The notes under the pieces are model-generated. The model did not search any database. It had not been told where the DNA came from and saw only the letters and a list, made by a program, of their open reading frames with translations. DNA of 64,000 nucleotides. Source: Melastoma dodecandrum (Eukaryota > Streptophyta > Magnoliopsida > Myrtales > Melastomataceae). The stretch lies in the NCBI GenBank assembly GCA_029817715.1, contig JARUPY010000292.1:890001-954000 (forward strand), in the 5' to 3' direction. A program made the translations under genes and the position numbers. Below are positions 25,391-33,812 of this stretch, in pieces; positions within the stretch are counted from its first letter, which is position 1, and every line of letters starts with the position of its first letter.

Positions 25391-26238
25391 GTGCCACCGC
25401 GACACCCGCCCACAATGCCGAGAGCGACGCCCTGGCGCTGCCGGCCGCCGGTTCCTCCTTCTACACGGCGATGCGACTGCTCCCGAAGGAGCGGCGGGAG
25501 GCCATGTACGCGGTCTACGCCTTCTGCCGGGCCGTGGACGACGTCGCCGACGATGGCGGCACCCGGGCCGTGCGGCAGGCCGAGCTCGACCGCTGGCGGG
25601 CCGATATCGATAACCTCTATGCCGGCCGTCCGGCCCCGCGGGTGCAGGGCCTCGCCGAGCCGGTGCGCCGCTTCGACCTCAAGCGCGAGGATTTCCAGGC
25701 GGTCATCGACGGCATGGCGATGGACGCGATGGAGGATATCGTCGCCCCCGATGCCGAGACCCTCGATCTCTACTGCGACCGGGTGGCGAGTGCGGTCGGA
25801 CGCCTCTCGGTGCGGATCTTCGGCATGCCGGAGGCGGACGGGATCCGGCTCGCCTGGCATCAGGGGCGGGCGCTCCAGCTCACCAACATCCTGCGCGACA
25901 TCGACGAGGATGCCGAGCGCGGCCGCCTCTACCTGCCGCGCGAGAAGCTCCAGGCGATCGGGCTGACCGATCCGACCCCGATCCAGGCGATCAGCCATCC
26001 GCGCATCGGCGAGGTCTGCATCTCGCTGGCCCGTGAGGCCGAGGAGCATTATCAGGCGACCTGGGAGATCATCCGGCGCAGCCCGCGCAAGGCCACCAAG
26101 GCCGCCCGGCTGATGGCGGCCGCCTATCACCTCTACCTGAAGGCCGTGCTGGCCCGCGGCTGGGCCATGCCCCGGGCTCGGGTGAAGCCCGGCAAGCTCG
26201 CGTTGCTCGGCGTCGTCCTCCGGCACGGCATCGTCTGA
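25387..26238 (+). CDS. hpnD: Presqualene diphosphate synthase HpnD
   Basis: A 283-residue squalene/phytoene-synthase-fold enzyme that joins two farnesyl diphosphates into presqualene diphosphate. Motifs are AGSSFYTAMRLLPKERR, the first Asp-rich site AFCRAVDDVADD, the substrate-contact YCDRVASAVGRLSV, and the second Asp-rich site LTNILRDIDEDAERGRLYLP. The GTG at 25387 overlaps the hpnC TGA, and the gene ends TGATG into hpnE. With hpnC and hpnE it makes the whole squalene-forming route. Confidence 0.95.
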   Translation: MSATATPAHNAESDALALPAAGSSFYTAMRLLPKERREAMYAVYAFCRAVDDVADDGGTRAVRQAELDRWRADIDNLYAGRPAPRVQGLAEPVRRFDLKREDFQAVIDGMAMDAMEDIVAPDAETLDLYCDRVASAVGRLSVRIFGMPEADGIRLAWHQGRALQLTNILRDIDEDAERGRLYLPREKLQAIGLTDPTPIQAISHPRIGEVCISLAREAEEHYQATWEIIRRSPRKATKAARLMAAAYHLYLKAVLARGWAMPRARVKPGKLALLGVVLRHGIV

Positions 26239-27539
26239 TGGGCAAGGTTCACGTCGTCGGGGCCGGCCTCGCCGGTCTGTCCGCCGCCGTCGCGCTGGCC
26301 GAGTCCGGCGCGCAGGTGATTCTGCACGAGGCCGCCAAGCAGGCGGGCGGGCGCTGCCGCTCCTACTACGATCCGGCCCTGGGCCTGACCATCGACAACG
26401 GTAACCACCTGCTCCTGTCCGGCAACGCCGACGCCCTGGGGTTCCTCAAGACGGTCGGCGCACCCGCCGACGCCCTCGTCGGGCCGGACGAAGCCGCGTT
26501 CGACTTCGCCGACCTCGCCACCGGCGAGCGCTGGCGCCTGCGTCCCAATGCCGGGCGGCTGCCCTGGTGGGTGATGAGCCCGTCGCGCCGTGTCCCCGGC
26601 ACGAAGGCGCGGGACTACCTCGCCCCGCTCGGCATCCTGCGGGCAGCCTCCGGCAAGGCCGATGGGGCGGGCGGCACGATCGGCGCCCACATGGCGTGCG
26701 AGGGCGATCTGTACCGGCGGCTCTGGCATCCGGTGCTGCTCGCCGCCCTCAACACCGAGCCGCGCGACAGCGATGTCGGCCTCGCCGCCCGGATCCTGCG
26801 CGAGACCCTGGGGGCTGGCGGCAGGGCCTGCCGGCCGCTGGTTGCTGTGGAGGGCCTGTCCTACGCCTTCGTTGATCCGGCCCTGCGCTACCTGACGGCG
26901 CGCGGCTGCGAGATCCGGTTCGGCCGGCGCCTGCGTGGCCTCGATCTGGCGGAGGGGCGCGTCGCCCAGCTCCAGTTCTCGGACGGTGCCGAGGCGATCG
27001 GCCCCGAGGACGGGATCGTGCTGGCGCTGCCCCCGTGGGTCGCCCGCGAGGTGTTGCCCGGTCTCCTCGCCCCGGTGGAATTCCGCTCCATCGTGAACGC
27101 GCATTTCGCGATCGTGCCCAAGCCCGGCAGCCCGCTGGTGCTCGGCGTCGTCAACAGCCTGACGGAGTGGCTGTTCGCCTATCCGGATCGCTATTCGGTG
27201 ACGATCAGCGGTGCCGACAGGCTCCTCGACGTGGCCCGCGAGGATCTCGCCCGCCAGATCTGGTCCGAGATCGCACGGTTGTGTGATCTTGCCCCGGAAC
27301 TGCCCAGCTGGCAGATCGTAAAGGAGAAGCGTGCGACCTTCGCGGCGACGCCGGCGGAAGCCGCGCGACGCCCGGGGGCCGAAACCGTCTGCGCGAATCT
27401 CGTCCTGGCAGGCGACTGGACCGCCACCGGTCTGCCGTCGACGATCGAGGGAGCGATCCGCTCGGGCCAAACGGCCGCGCGCGCCCTGCGCGCGGGATCT
27501 GTCGCGCGCGCCGGAACCCGGCTGCGCGGCGCAGCTTGA
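26238..27539 (+). CDS. hpnE: Hydroxysqualene dehydroxylase HpnE
   Basis: A 433-residue FAD-dependent amine-oxidase/phytoene-desaturase-like enzyme that reduces hydroxysqualene to squalene. The dinucleotide motif is VVGAGLAGLSAAVALAESGA at the very N-terminus, followed by the RCRSYYDPALGLTIDNGNHL block typical of HpnE. The C-terminal FAD site is LVLAGDWTATGLPSTIEGAI. The ATG overlaps the hpnD stop by one base. The last 20 residues are basic. The family is membrane-associated, although no clear membrane helix is seen. Confidence 0.94.
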   Translation: MGKVHVVGAGLAGLSAAVALAESGAQVILHEAAKQAGGRCRSYYDPALGLTIDNGNHLLLSGNADALGFLKTVGAPADALVGPDEAAFDFADLATGERWRLRPNAGRLPWWVMSPSRRVPGTKARDYLAPLGILRAASGKADGAGGTIGAHMACEGDLYRRLWHPVLLAALNTEPRDSDVGLAARILRETLGAGGRACRPLVAVEGLSYAFVDPALRYLTARGCEIRFGRRLRGLDLAEGRVAQLQFSDGAEAIGPEDGIVLALPPWVAREVLPGLLAPVEFRSIVNAHFAIVPKPGSPLVLGVVNSLTEWLFAYPDRYSVTISGADRLLDVAREDLARQIWSEIARLCDLAPELPSWQIVKEKRATFAATPAEAARRPGAETVCANLVLAGDWTATGLPSTIEGAIRSGQTAARALRAGSVARAGTRLRGAA

Positions 27540-27578
27540 GGCATACGTCCGCCGGAAGGCGGGTGTTCGAGGTCGAGG

Positions 27579-29579
27579 ATGATGAGAGAGGCCGTAAGCA
27601 AAGTCGAGCCGCTGCAGCGGTCGAAGACGCAGGGGATCTCGCTCGACGACGTCGAGCGCGGTGTCGCGCAGGCGACGCGTGCCCTTACTGCATTGGCCCA
27701 AGACGACGGGCATATCTGCTTCGAGCTCGAGGCGGATGCGACGATCCCGTCCGAGTACGTGCTGTTCCACCATTTCCGCGGCACGCAGGTCGCCGACGGC
27801 CTCGAGGCCAAGATCGGCAACTACCTGCGCCGCACCCAGGGCCGTCACGGCGGCTGGGCCCTCGTCCACGAGGGGCCCTTCGATATGAGTTGCACGGTCA
27901 AGGCGTATTTCGCCCTGAAGATGATCGGCGACGACATCGAGGCGCCGCACATGCGCCGGGCCCGCGAGGGGATCCTGGCCCGCGGCGGGGCGGCCAACGC
28001 CAACGTGTTTACGCGCTTCCTGCTGGCGCTTTACGGCGAGGTGCCGTGGCGCGCCGTGCCGGTGATGCCCGTCGAGGTGATGTTCCTGCCGAAGTGGTTC
28101 CCGTTCCACCTCGATAAGATCAGCTACTGGGCCCGCACCACCGTGGTGCCGCTGTTCGTGCTGCAGGCGACGAAGCCCCGGGCCCGCAACCCGCGCGGCG
28201 TCAGCATCCAGGAGCTGTTCGTCACGCCGCCGGAGAGCGTCCGGCGCTGGCCGGGCTCGCCCCACGCGACGTGGCCCTGGACGCCGATCTTCGGCTTCAT
28301 CGACCGGATGCTCCAGCTGGTCGAGGACCGCATGCCGCGCAAGCGCCGGCAGCGCGCCATGGAGAAGGCCCGCGCCTGGGTCAGCGAGCGCCTGAACGGC
28401 GAGGATGGCCTGGGCGCCATCTTCCCCGCCATGGTCAACTCGGTGCTGATGTACGAGGTGATGGGCTATCGGCCCGATCACCCGCAGGTTCGCGTCGCCT
28501 GCGACGCCATCGAGAAGCTCGTGGTCGAGAAGGCCGAGGAGGCCTATGTCCAGCCCTGCGTCTCGCCGGTCTGGGATACGGCGCTCGCGAGCCATGCCCT
28601 GCTGGAGGCCGGCGGTCCCGAGGCCGAGGCGCAGGCGCGTGCCGGCCTCGACTGGCTGAAGCCCCGTCAGGTGCTCGACATCGTCGGCGACTGGGCGGCG
28701 CGCAAGCCGAAGGTCAGGCCGGGCGGCTGGGCGTTCCAGTACGCCAACGCCCACTACCCCGACCTCGACGACACCGCCGTGGTGGTGATGGCCATGGACC
28801 GGGCGATGCACCAGCACGGCCTCGTCGCCGGCATGCCGGACTACAAGGCTGCCATCGCCCGCGCCCGGGAATGGGTCGAGGGGCTGCAGTCGGAGGATGG
28901 CGGCTGGGCGGCGTTCGACGCCGACAACAACCACATGTACCTCAACCACATCCCGTTCTCGGATCACGGCGCGCTGCTCGATCCGCCGACCGCGGACGTG
29001 ACCGCCCGCGTGGTCGGGATGCTGGCTCAGCTCGGCGAGACCCGCGAGACCTCGCGCGCCCTCGACCGCGGCGTGAACTACCTCCTGAACGACCAGGAGG
29101 AGGACGGCTCGTGGTACGGCCGCTGGGGCATGAACTTCATCTACGGCACGTGGTCGGTGCTCTGCGCCCTCAACGTCGCTGGGGTGGATCCGGCCGATCC
29201 GCGGATCCAGAAGGCCGTATCCTGGCTGATCCGCATCCAGAATCCGGATGGCGGCTGGGGTGAGGACGCCAACTCGTACAAGATCGATCCGGCTTTCGAG
29301 CCCGGCTCGTCCACCGCGTCGCAGACCGCCTGGGCGCTGCTCGCCCTGATGGCGGCCGGCGCGGTCGACGATCCGGCCGTCACCCGGGGCATCAACTTCC
29401 TCACCCGCACGCAGGGCGCGGACGGGTTCTGGAAGGAGGAGCGCTACACGGCGACGGGCTTCCCGCGGGTGTTCTACCTGCGGTATCATGGCTACCCGAA
29501 GTTCTTCCCGCTCTGGGCGATGGCGCGCTTCCGCAACCTCAAGCGCGGCAACAGCCGGCGCGTCCAGTTCGGCATGTGA
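27579..29579 (+). CDS. shc: Squalene-hopene cyclase
   Basis: A 666-residue class II triterpene cyclase that folds squalene into hopene/hopanol, the core of bacterial hopanoids. The acid motif is DLDDTA (Asp395-x-Asp-Asp). Several QW motifs are visible: QSEDGGWAAFD, QEEDGSWYGRWG, QNPDGGWGED, QGADGFWKEE. The substrate-channel signature is MNFIYGTWSVLCAL. The length is as expected for the family, and the protein is a monotopic membrane enzyme. The start at 27579 is 40 bases after hpnE, with GAGG about seven bases upstream. It is in the same operon. Confidence 0.97.
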   Translation: MMREAVSKVEPLQRSKTQGISLDDVERGVAQATRALTALAQDDGHICFELEADATIPSEYVLFHHFRGTQVADGLEAKIGNYLRRTQGRHGGWALVHEGPFDMSCTVKAYFALKMIGDDIEAPHMRRAREGILARGGAANANVFTRFLLALYGEVPWRAVPVMPVEVMFLPKWFPFHLDKISYWARTTVVPLFVLQATKPRARNPRGVSIQELFVTPPESVRRWPGSPHATWPWTPIFGFIDRMLQLVEDRMPRKRRQRAMEKARAWVSERLNGEDGLGAIFPAMVNSVLMYEVMGYRPDHPQVRVACDAIEKLVVEKAEEAYVQPCVSPVWDTALASHALLEAGGPEAEAQARAGLDWLKPRQVLDIVGDWAARKPKVRPGGWAFQYANAHYPDLDDTAVVVMAMDRAMHQHGLVAGMPDYKAAIARAREWVEGLQSEDGGWAAFDADNNHMYLNHIPFSDHGALLDPPTADVTARVVGMLAQLGETRETSRALDRGVNYLLNDQEEDGSWYGRWGMNFIYGTWSVLCALNVAGVDPADPRIQKAVSWLIRIQNPDGGWGEDANSYKIDPAFEPGSSTASQTAWALLALMAAGAVDDPAVTRGINFLTRTQGADGFWKEERYTATGFPRVFYLRYHGYPKFFPLWAMARFRNLKRGNSRRVQFGM

Positions 29580-29803
29580 CATGAGAGGGCCGGCTGCCAG
29601 GGCCGGCTCCGCCCCCGCCGGATCGCAGCGCGTTCGACCGTCCCGGTGACCGACCTGCGAGCCCCGGTATCCGACACGTGGCCTCCACAGACAGCGATTC
29701 CGCCGGTGCGGGCGAGCCCCGCCCCGCGCCGGATCAACCCGCCACCGCCCCACGGCGTTCGCGTCTCCTTGCGGACCTTGCAGGACTCGTCCACCAGCGG
29801 ACC

Positions 29804-30517
29804 ATGATCGATCCGAAAGCCCCCGTCCTCGCCGTCACTGGCCTCGCCCGCGAGCGCCGCATGGCGGCCGGCGCGGGAGTCGAGGCTGTGGGCGCCGGTG
29901 GCAATCCGCACCGGCTGCGTCGGCTTCTGGACGCCCGCGTGCCGCACAACTGCCGGGCCGTGGTGAGCTTCGGCATCGCGGGCGGTCTCGATCCTGCGCT
30001 CAAGCCCGGCGACGTCGTGGTGGGGACCGGCGTCGTCAGCGAGGAGGGCCGGCGGGCGGCCGATCTCGATCTCTCGGCCGCGCTCCTCAACATGATCTCG
30101 GGCGTCGGATCCCGTGTGATCGCGGCGGATCTGGCAGGTGTCGACACGGCGGTGTTGTCCGTCGACGGCAAGACGGAGTTGCGGGCTACAACGGGTGCGG
30201 CAGCGGTCGACATGGAATCGCATGTGGCCGCGTCCTTCGCGGGACGGCACGGCTTGCCCTTTGCGGCTCTACGGGTGATTTGCGACCCGGCCAGTCAAGC
30301 GCTGCCAGCCTTCGCTGCCGAAGCGCTCACGGCAGACGGGGAGCCGGATATCGCCGCTGTATTCTTTGCCTTCGCCCGGGGGCGGGCGCGATTGGGGGAC
30401 CTGATGCGGCTCGCCCGGGATTCGAATGCCGCCTTCGCGGCGCTGGGCCGGTGCCGGGCGCGGCTGGGGCCGGGGCTGGGGATCCCGATACCGGGACAAA
30501 ATCCGGCTTCGGGTTGA
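29804..30517 (+). CDS. hpnG: Hopanoid-associated phosphorylase HpnG
   Basis: A 237-residue nucleoside-phosphorylase-fold protein. HpnG removes adenine from adenosylhopane to give phosphoribohopane, the step after HpnH. Motifs are VSFGIAGGLDPALKPGDVVV and the nucleoside-binding DMESHVAASFAGRHGLPF (Met-Glu of the family). The ATG at 29804 (MIDPKAPVLAVTGLARER) matches family starts. A GTG at 29678 would add 42 residues of Pro/Arg-rich, probably non-native sequence. The gap after shc is 224 bases, so it may have its own promoter. The partner radical SAM gene hpnH is not in this window. Confidence 0.87.
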   Translation: MIDPKAPVLAVTGLARERRMAAGAGVEAVGAGGNPHRLRRLLDARVPHNCRAVVSFGIAGGLDPALKPGDVVVGTGVVSEEGRRAADLDLSAALLNMISGVGSRVIAADLAGVDTAVLSVDGKTELRATTGAAAVDMESHVAASFAGRHGLPFAALRVICDPASQALPAFAAEALTADGEPDIAAVFFAFARGRARLGDLMRLARDSNAAFAALGRCRARLGPGLGIPIPGQNPASG

Positions 30518-30534
30518 GGGTGCGGCCACCCATC

Positions 30535-30624
30535 GTCTTTGCGAGCGCAGCGGAGCAATCCAGCAGCGCCACGCCCGTCGATGTCGTGGTTCACCGGGTT
30601 GCTTCGCAGCGCTCGCAAAGACGA
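30535..30624. repeat. Palindromic intergenic element (family A, copy 2)
   Basis: The left arm is TCTTTGCGAGCGCAGCGGAG and the right arm ends CGCAGCGCTCGCAAAGACGA, nearly exact inverses; the centre contains CAGCGCCACGCCC. It begins 18 bases after the hpnG stop, so it may also end transcription there. Same family as 11942-12031 and 62372-62452. Confidence 0.7.
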
Positions 30625-30728
30625 CCGGTCCGAAGGCGCAAAGAGGCGCCGGCCTGCTCGGCCGGCGCCAGTTGGAGGTCACCAAGAGACGGCGCGGGGC
30701 CTGAACCGCGCGCCGGGAGGAACCGGCC

Positions 30729-32261
30729 TCAGCCGGCGTTCTTGCTGAGCGAGACCGCCACGAAGCGGGTCTGACCCTTGCCGCTCTTTACCCGCATCAG
30801 CACGGCCTTACGGCCGTTCGATTCGGCGGCCCGGATCTGTGCGGCCACGTCCGAGGGACGGGACACGCTTTGACCGCCGACATCGAGGATCACGTCGCCC
30901 GCTTCGATGCCCTTGGCGGCCGCCGGCCCGTCGGGATCGACCTGGACCACCGCGACGCCCTGGTCGGCGAGGCCGACATCACCGGCCGGGGCGAGCTGGA
31001 GGCCGAGCCGCGGCTGGCCGTTGCCCGAATCCGCGTCACGGCTGGCCATCTTGGTGCCGTCGGTCGGCATGGTGCCGAGCGTCACCGTGGCGGTGTCGGA
31101 CTTGCCACCCCGCAGGTAGCTCAGCTCGACCTTGGCGCCGGGCTTCATGCCGGCGATCTTGCGCGAGAGCTCGCGGGCGCTGTCGACCGTATCGCCGTTG
31201 ACCTTCTCGATCACGTCGCCGGCCTTCAACCCGGCCTTCGCCGCCGGGGTCCCGTTCTCGGCGTGGTCGACCAAGGCGCCCTTGGCCTTGTCGAGGCCGA
31301 GGCCCTCGGCGATGTCCTGCGTCACCGGCTGGATCTGCACGCCGAGATAGCCGCGGGCGACCTTGCCGTCGGTGCGGAGCTGGTCGACCACCGCCTGCAC
31401 GGTCTCGGCCGGGATCGCGAAGGCGAGGCCGACGCTGCCGCCCGAGGGAGACGCGATGGCGGTGTTCATGCCGACCACTTCGCCGTTGACGTTGAAGGTC
31501 GGACCGCCGGAATTACCCTTGTTGATCGGGGCATCGATCTGCAGGAAGTCGTCGTAGGGGCCGGCGCCGATGTCACGGCCGCGCGCCGAGACGATGCCGG
31601 CGGTCACGGTGCCGCCGAGGCCGAACGGGTTGCCGATCGCCACGACCCAGTCGCCGACCTGCGGCGCCGCCTTGCCGAACTGCACGTAGGGGAAGTTCGA
31701 GCCCTCGGTGATCTTCAGGAGCGCGACGTCGGTCTTCGCGTCCTTGCCGATCACCTTGGCGTCCAGCGTGCGGCCGTCGTCCAGGGTCACCTGCACGGTC
31801 TTGGCGTGGTCGACCACGTGGTTGTTGGTCACCACGTAGCCGTCGGCCGAGATGATGAAGCCGGAGCCGACCGCGCCGCGCGGACCCTGGTGCTGGGGCT
31901 GCATGCCGCCGGGGCCGTTCTGGCCGAAGCGCTTGAAGAACTCACGCAGTTGCGGTGGCACGTTCTGGAGGTTCTGGCCCTGGTTCTGGCCCGGACCGTC
32001 CTCGTCGTCGCTGCTCGCCGAGTCGTCGAGCTTCACCTTCACCGAGACCACGCCCGGCTTCACCTTGTTGACGATGCCGGCAAACGAGCCTGGCGGGTGC
32101 TCGGGGGCCTCGATCGGCGACTTGGGCAGGGCCTGGGCGTAGGCCGGGGTGGCCGCCGGCAGGTATCCGCTGCCAAGCGCGCCGCCGGCGATCAGCGCGG
32201 CGGCGGCCACCGAGGCGAGGGCGCGGCGCGAGGTGCGGCCGGAAGGACGGGTCTCGGTCAT
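30729..32261 (-). CDS. degP: Do/DegP-family periplasmic serine protease with two PDZ domains
   Basis: A 510-residue HtrA-type envelope protease and chaperone. The N-terminus has an Arg-rich start and hydrophobic signal (ALASVAAAALIAGGALG, to AYAQA). The catalytic triad is His148 in VVTNNHVVDH, Asp178 in KTDVALLKI and Ser251 in GNSGGPTF. Two PDZ domains follow (GYLGVQIQPVTQDIAEGLGL at about 300 and LGLQLAPAGDVGLADQGVAV at about 415). A Gly/Gln/Asn-rich stretch near residues 85-125 lies before the protease core. The ATG at 32261 has a GAGAGG site about 12 bases away; a TTG at 32273 is too close to it. DegP, DegQ and MucD cannot be told apart from sequence alone. Confidence 0.92.
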   Translation of the reverse strand: MTETRPSGRTSRRALASVAAAALIAGGALGSGYLPAATPAYAQALPKSPIEAPEHPPGSFAGIVNKVKPGVVSVKVKLDDSASSDDEDGPGQNQGQNLQNVPPQLREFFKRFGQNGPGGMQPQHQGPRGAVGSGFIISADGYVVTNNHVVDHAKTVQVTLDDGRTLDAKVIGKDAKTDVALLKITEGSNFPYVQFGKAAPQVGDWVVAIGNPFGLGGTVTAGIVSARGRDIGAGPYDDFLQIDAPINKGNSGGPTFNVNGEVVGMNTAIASPSGGSVGLAFAIPAETVQAVVDQLRTDGKVARGYLGVQIQPVTQDIAEGLGLDKAKGALVDHAENGTPAAKAGLKAGDVIEKVNGDTVDSARELSRKIAGMKPGAKVELSYLRGGKSDTATVTLGTMPTDGTKMASRDADSGNGQPRLGLQLAPAGDVGLADQGVAVVQVDPDGPAAAKGIEAGDVILDVGGQSVSRPSDVAAQIRAAESNGRKAVLMRVKSGKGQTRFVAVSLSKNAG

Positions 32262-32591
32262 GGGGAGTCTCAACCTCTCGGGGACGATCGGGACGACGCC
32301 GGCAGACGCGGCGGTCGATGCGAACGGTCTAGAGGGTGGCCCCTGACCCGGGCGTGGCGGTCACATTACGGTTTGGACAGGTGGCGGCGCTTGTGGACGC
32401 GGCCGGCTCCGAGCCGCCGCGCGGACGAAGCTGAGGCACCACCTTCGTCGGTGTTGAAAAGGGCCGTCCGCCCGTGTCGACCGGCACCTGCTGTCCAGGG
32501 CAGTCGAGCTACGGTCTCTCGATGGCGATCGAGGCAGCGAGATGTTTCGAGGGTTTCGAAACCGTCGCACAAGATCGGATGGAGCGCTGTG
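32262..32591. other. Non-coding spacer upstream of degP and of a small secreted protein gene
   Basis: A 330-base divergent spacer. I see no convincing gene. A perfect 12-base palindrome, GGTTTCGAAACC, lies at 32552-32563, 28 bases before the start of the + strand gene, and could be an operator. Otherwise nothing stands out. Confidence 0.5.
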
Positions 32592-32966
32592 ATGAGGATT
32601 TTGTTCGCGGGTTTGCTCGTTCTCGGATCCGTTGTCGCCGCGACAGCGACGGAGACGTACGCGGGTGACCGCGACTACTTCGGCTCTGAACCGGATCCGG
32701 TTCACCGAGCCGACCGGAAGGATTTGCGGAAGACGGTCCGACAGAATTATGCCATCAATACGCGGCGCTATGACGACTATAGCAAGGACTCGATGTCCAA
32801 GAACCCTGATAACGTGAGATCCGGCTACAAAGCCCCAGCCAGAGCCTACAGGCCGGGTTACAACACCCATCCGAGCAGCCTCGCAGGGGACGGCTTCGGA
32901 GCATCGGCCAGCCAGTTGTATGGCGACTCCCTCGGCACCCCTCCGCGGGATCGATGGCGCCAGTGA
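32592..32966 (+). CDS. Small secreted hypothetical protein
   Basis: A 124-residue protein with a clear signal peptide (MRILFAGLLVLGSVVAATAT, then ETYAG). The mature part is polar and Tyr/Asp/Arg-rich (RRYDDYSKDSMSKNP, YKAPARAYRPGYNTHPSS), probably disordered or cell-surface-linked. No family recognised. A GGAG site about seven bases upstream supports the ATG at 32592. The gene ends two bases from the end of the convergent VapC gene. Confidence 0.72.
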   Translation: MRILFAGLLVLGSVVAATATETYAGDRDYFGSEPDPVHRADRKDLRKTVRQNYAINTRRYDDYSKDSMSKNPDNVRSGYKAPARAYRPGYNTHPSSLAGDGFGASASQLYGDSLGTPPRDRWRQ

Positions 32967-32968
32967 TC

Positions 32969-33340
32969 TCAATGGGTTGTCCGGTAGCCCAGTCCAAGCC
33001 GGTCGCAGACGGCGGCCAAGCGGCGATCGCGCGTCCAGATCCGGGAACCGGGCATCAGTTTCGCGGACGCCAGGAGATGAGCATCGACGTAGCCGATGCC
33101 GAGACCGTGCAAGGCGTGGTCGGCGATGAGGCGTATGACCTCTTCCGGTTCAGCCAGCTGGGCCCGCGGCATGGGCGTAAGAAAAGCCAGCACGGTCGTA
33201 CGGTCTCGCAGGCTTCCGAGGGCGAGTTCGCCGATCACGTACGGATGAACGCGCTGGCGCCCATCGCCGAGGAGCGCGATCAGGACTGGGTCGGCGCTTC
33301 TGAGATGGTCGATCCAGACACTCGTATCGATGATGATCAC
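32969..33340 (-). CDS. vapC: VapC-type PIN-domain ribonuclease toxin
   Basis: A 123-residue PIN-domain protein. It has the first acidic residue in IIIDTSVWIDHL (Asp5), a Glu in YVIGELALGSL, and further acidic positions in GIGYVDAHLLAS and WTRDRRLAA, the usual four-acid metal site of VapC endoribonucleases. The start codon overlaps the stop of the antitoxin gene by four bases (ATGA). It is predicted to be held inactive by the adjacent VapB; no part of the gene looks broken. Confidence 0.9.
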   Translation of the reverse strand: MIIIDTSVWIDHLRSADPVLIALLGDGRQRVHPYVIGELALGSLRDRTTVLAFLTPMPRAQLAEPEEVIRLIADHALHGLGIGYVDAHLLASAKLMPGSRIWTRDRRLAAVCDRLGLGYRTTH

Positions 33341-33531
33341 GATTCTGAACGGTGGCGTGGGCCAGCCTCGGCTGTCGGATCACTTCCACCGAGGAGGGCC
33401 ATGCGCCGGGACACCTCGCGCTGAATGAGCGCCCGCAGGGCCTCACGCAGAAGCTCCGATTTCTCGCTGATGCCGGAATATCGCTGTGCCTCCTCGACGA
33501 GCTTGTCATCGAGATTGACCGTCGTTCGCAT
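33337..33531 (-). CDS. vapB: VapB-type ribbon-helix-helix antitoxin
   Basis: A 64-residue antitoxin. The N-terminal MRTTVNLDDKLVEEAQRYSG is the ribbon and first helix of a ribbon-helix-helix DNA-binding domain, SEKSELLREALRALIQRE the second helix, and the C-terminal Arg/Ala/Gly-rich tail would bind the toxin. An AGGAGGG ribosome site precedes the ATG at 33531; an earlier in-frame start at 33555 is less well placed. The pair should repress its own promoter through the dyad at 33547-33576. Confidence 0.88.
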   Translation of the reverse strand: MRTTVNLDDKLVEEAQRYSGISEKSELLREALRALIQREVSRRMALLGGSDPTAEAGPRHRSES

Positions 33532-33546
33532 GGCCAGCCCTCCTCG

Positions 33547-33576
33547 GAGCATCATCTAACGCATCGGCTGATGCTC
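33547..33576. promoter_or_regulatory. Inverted repeat upstream of vapB, probable autoregulatory operator
   Basis: GAGCATCA at 33547-33554 and TGATGCTC at 33569-33576 are perfect inverses with a 14-base spacer, 16 bases upstream of the vapB ATG. The position fits an operator bound by the VapBC complex. Confidence 0.5.
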
Positions 33577-33812
33577 AAGAAGATGCATCCGCGGGAGTCG
33601 CGTCGCTACATCCGACCGAGATTTCGGCTCGGCCGTCCCTGCGGCCGGAGCGTGGCAATCCGGTTGCCGCTACGACTTTCAAGGTCGCGCGGCTTTGGGG
33701 CACTTCGCTTCGCTGGTGATGACGGAGGGGCGCATCGGCCGAGGCGTTCGAACGGAAGCCGCGTAACGGTATGGACGGCACCGCCCGCGGCACCAGTCCT
33801 GAGGAGACGCGA

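Noticed and set aside
26133..29753. 1206-codon open frame on the minus strand through hpnE and shc
   Set aside because: It is antisense to two clear enzymes with conserved motifs, and its translation is His/Arg/Gly/Asp-rich with no recognisable domain; long open antisense frames are expected at this GC content.
30870..32966. Long plus-strand frame running through degP into the small secreted protein gene
   Set aside because: Only the end from 32592, with a signal peptide and a GGAG ribosome site, looks real; the earlier part is antisense to degP.
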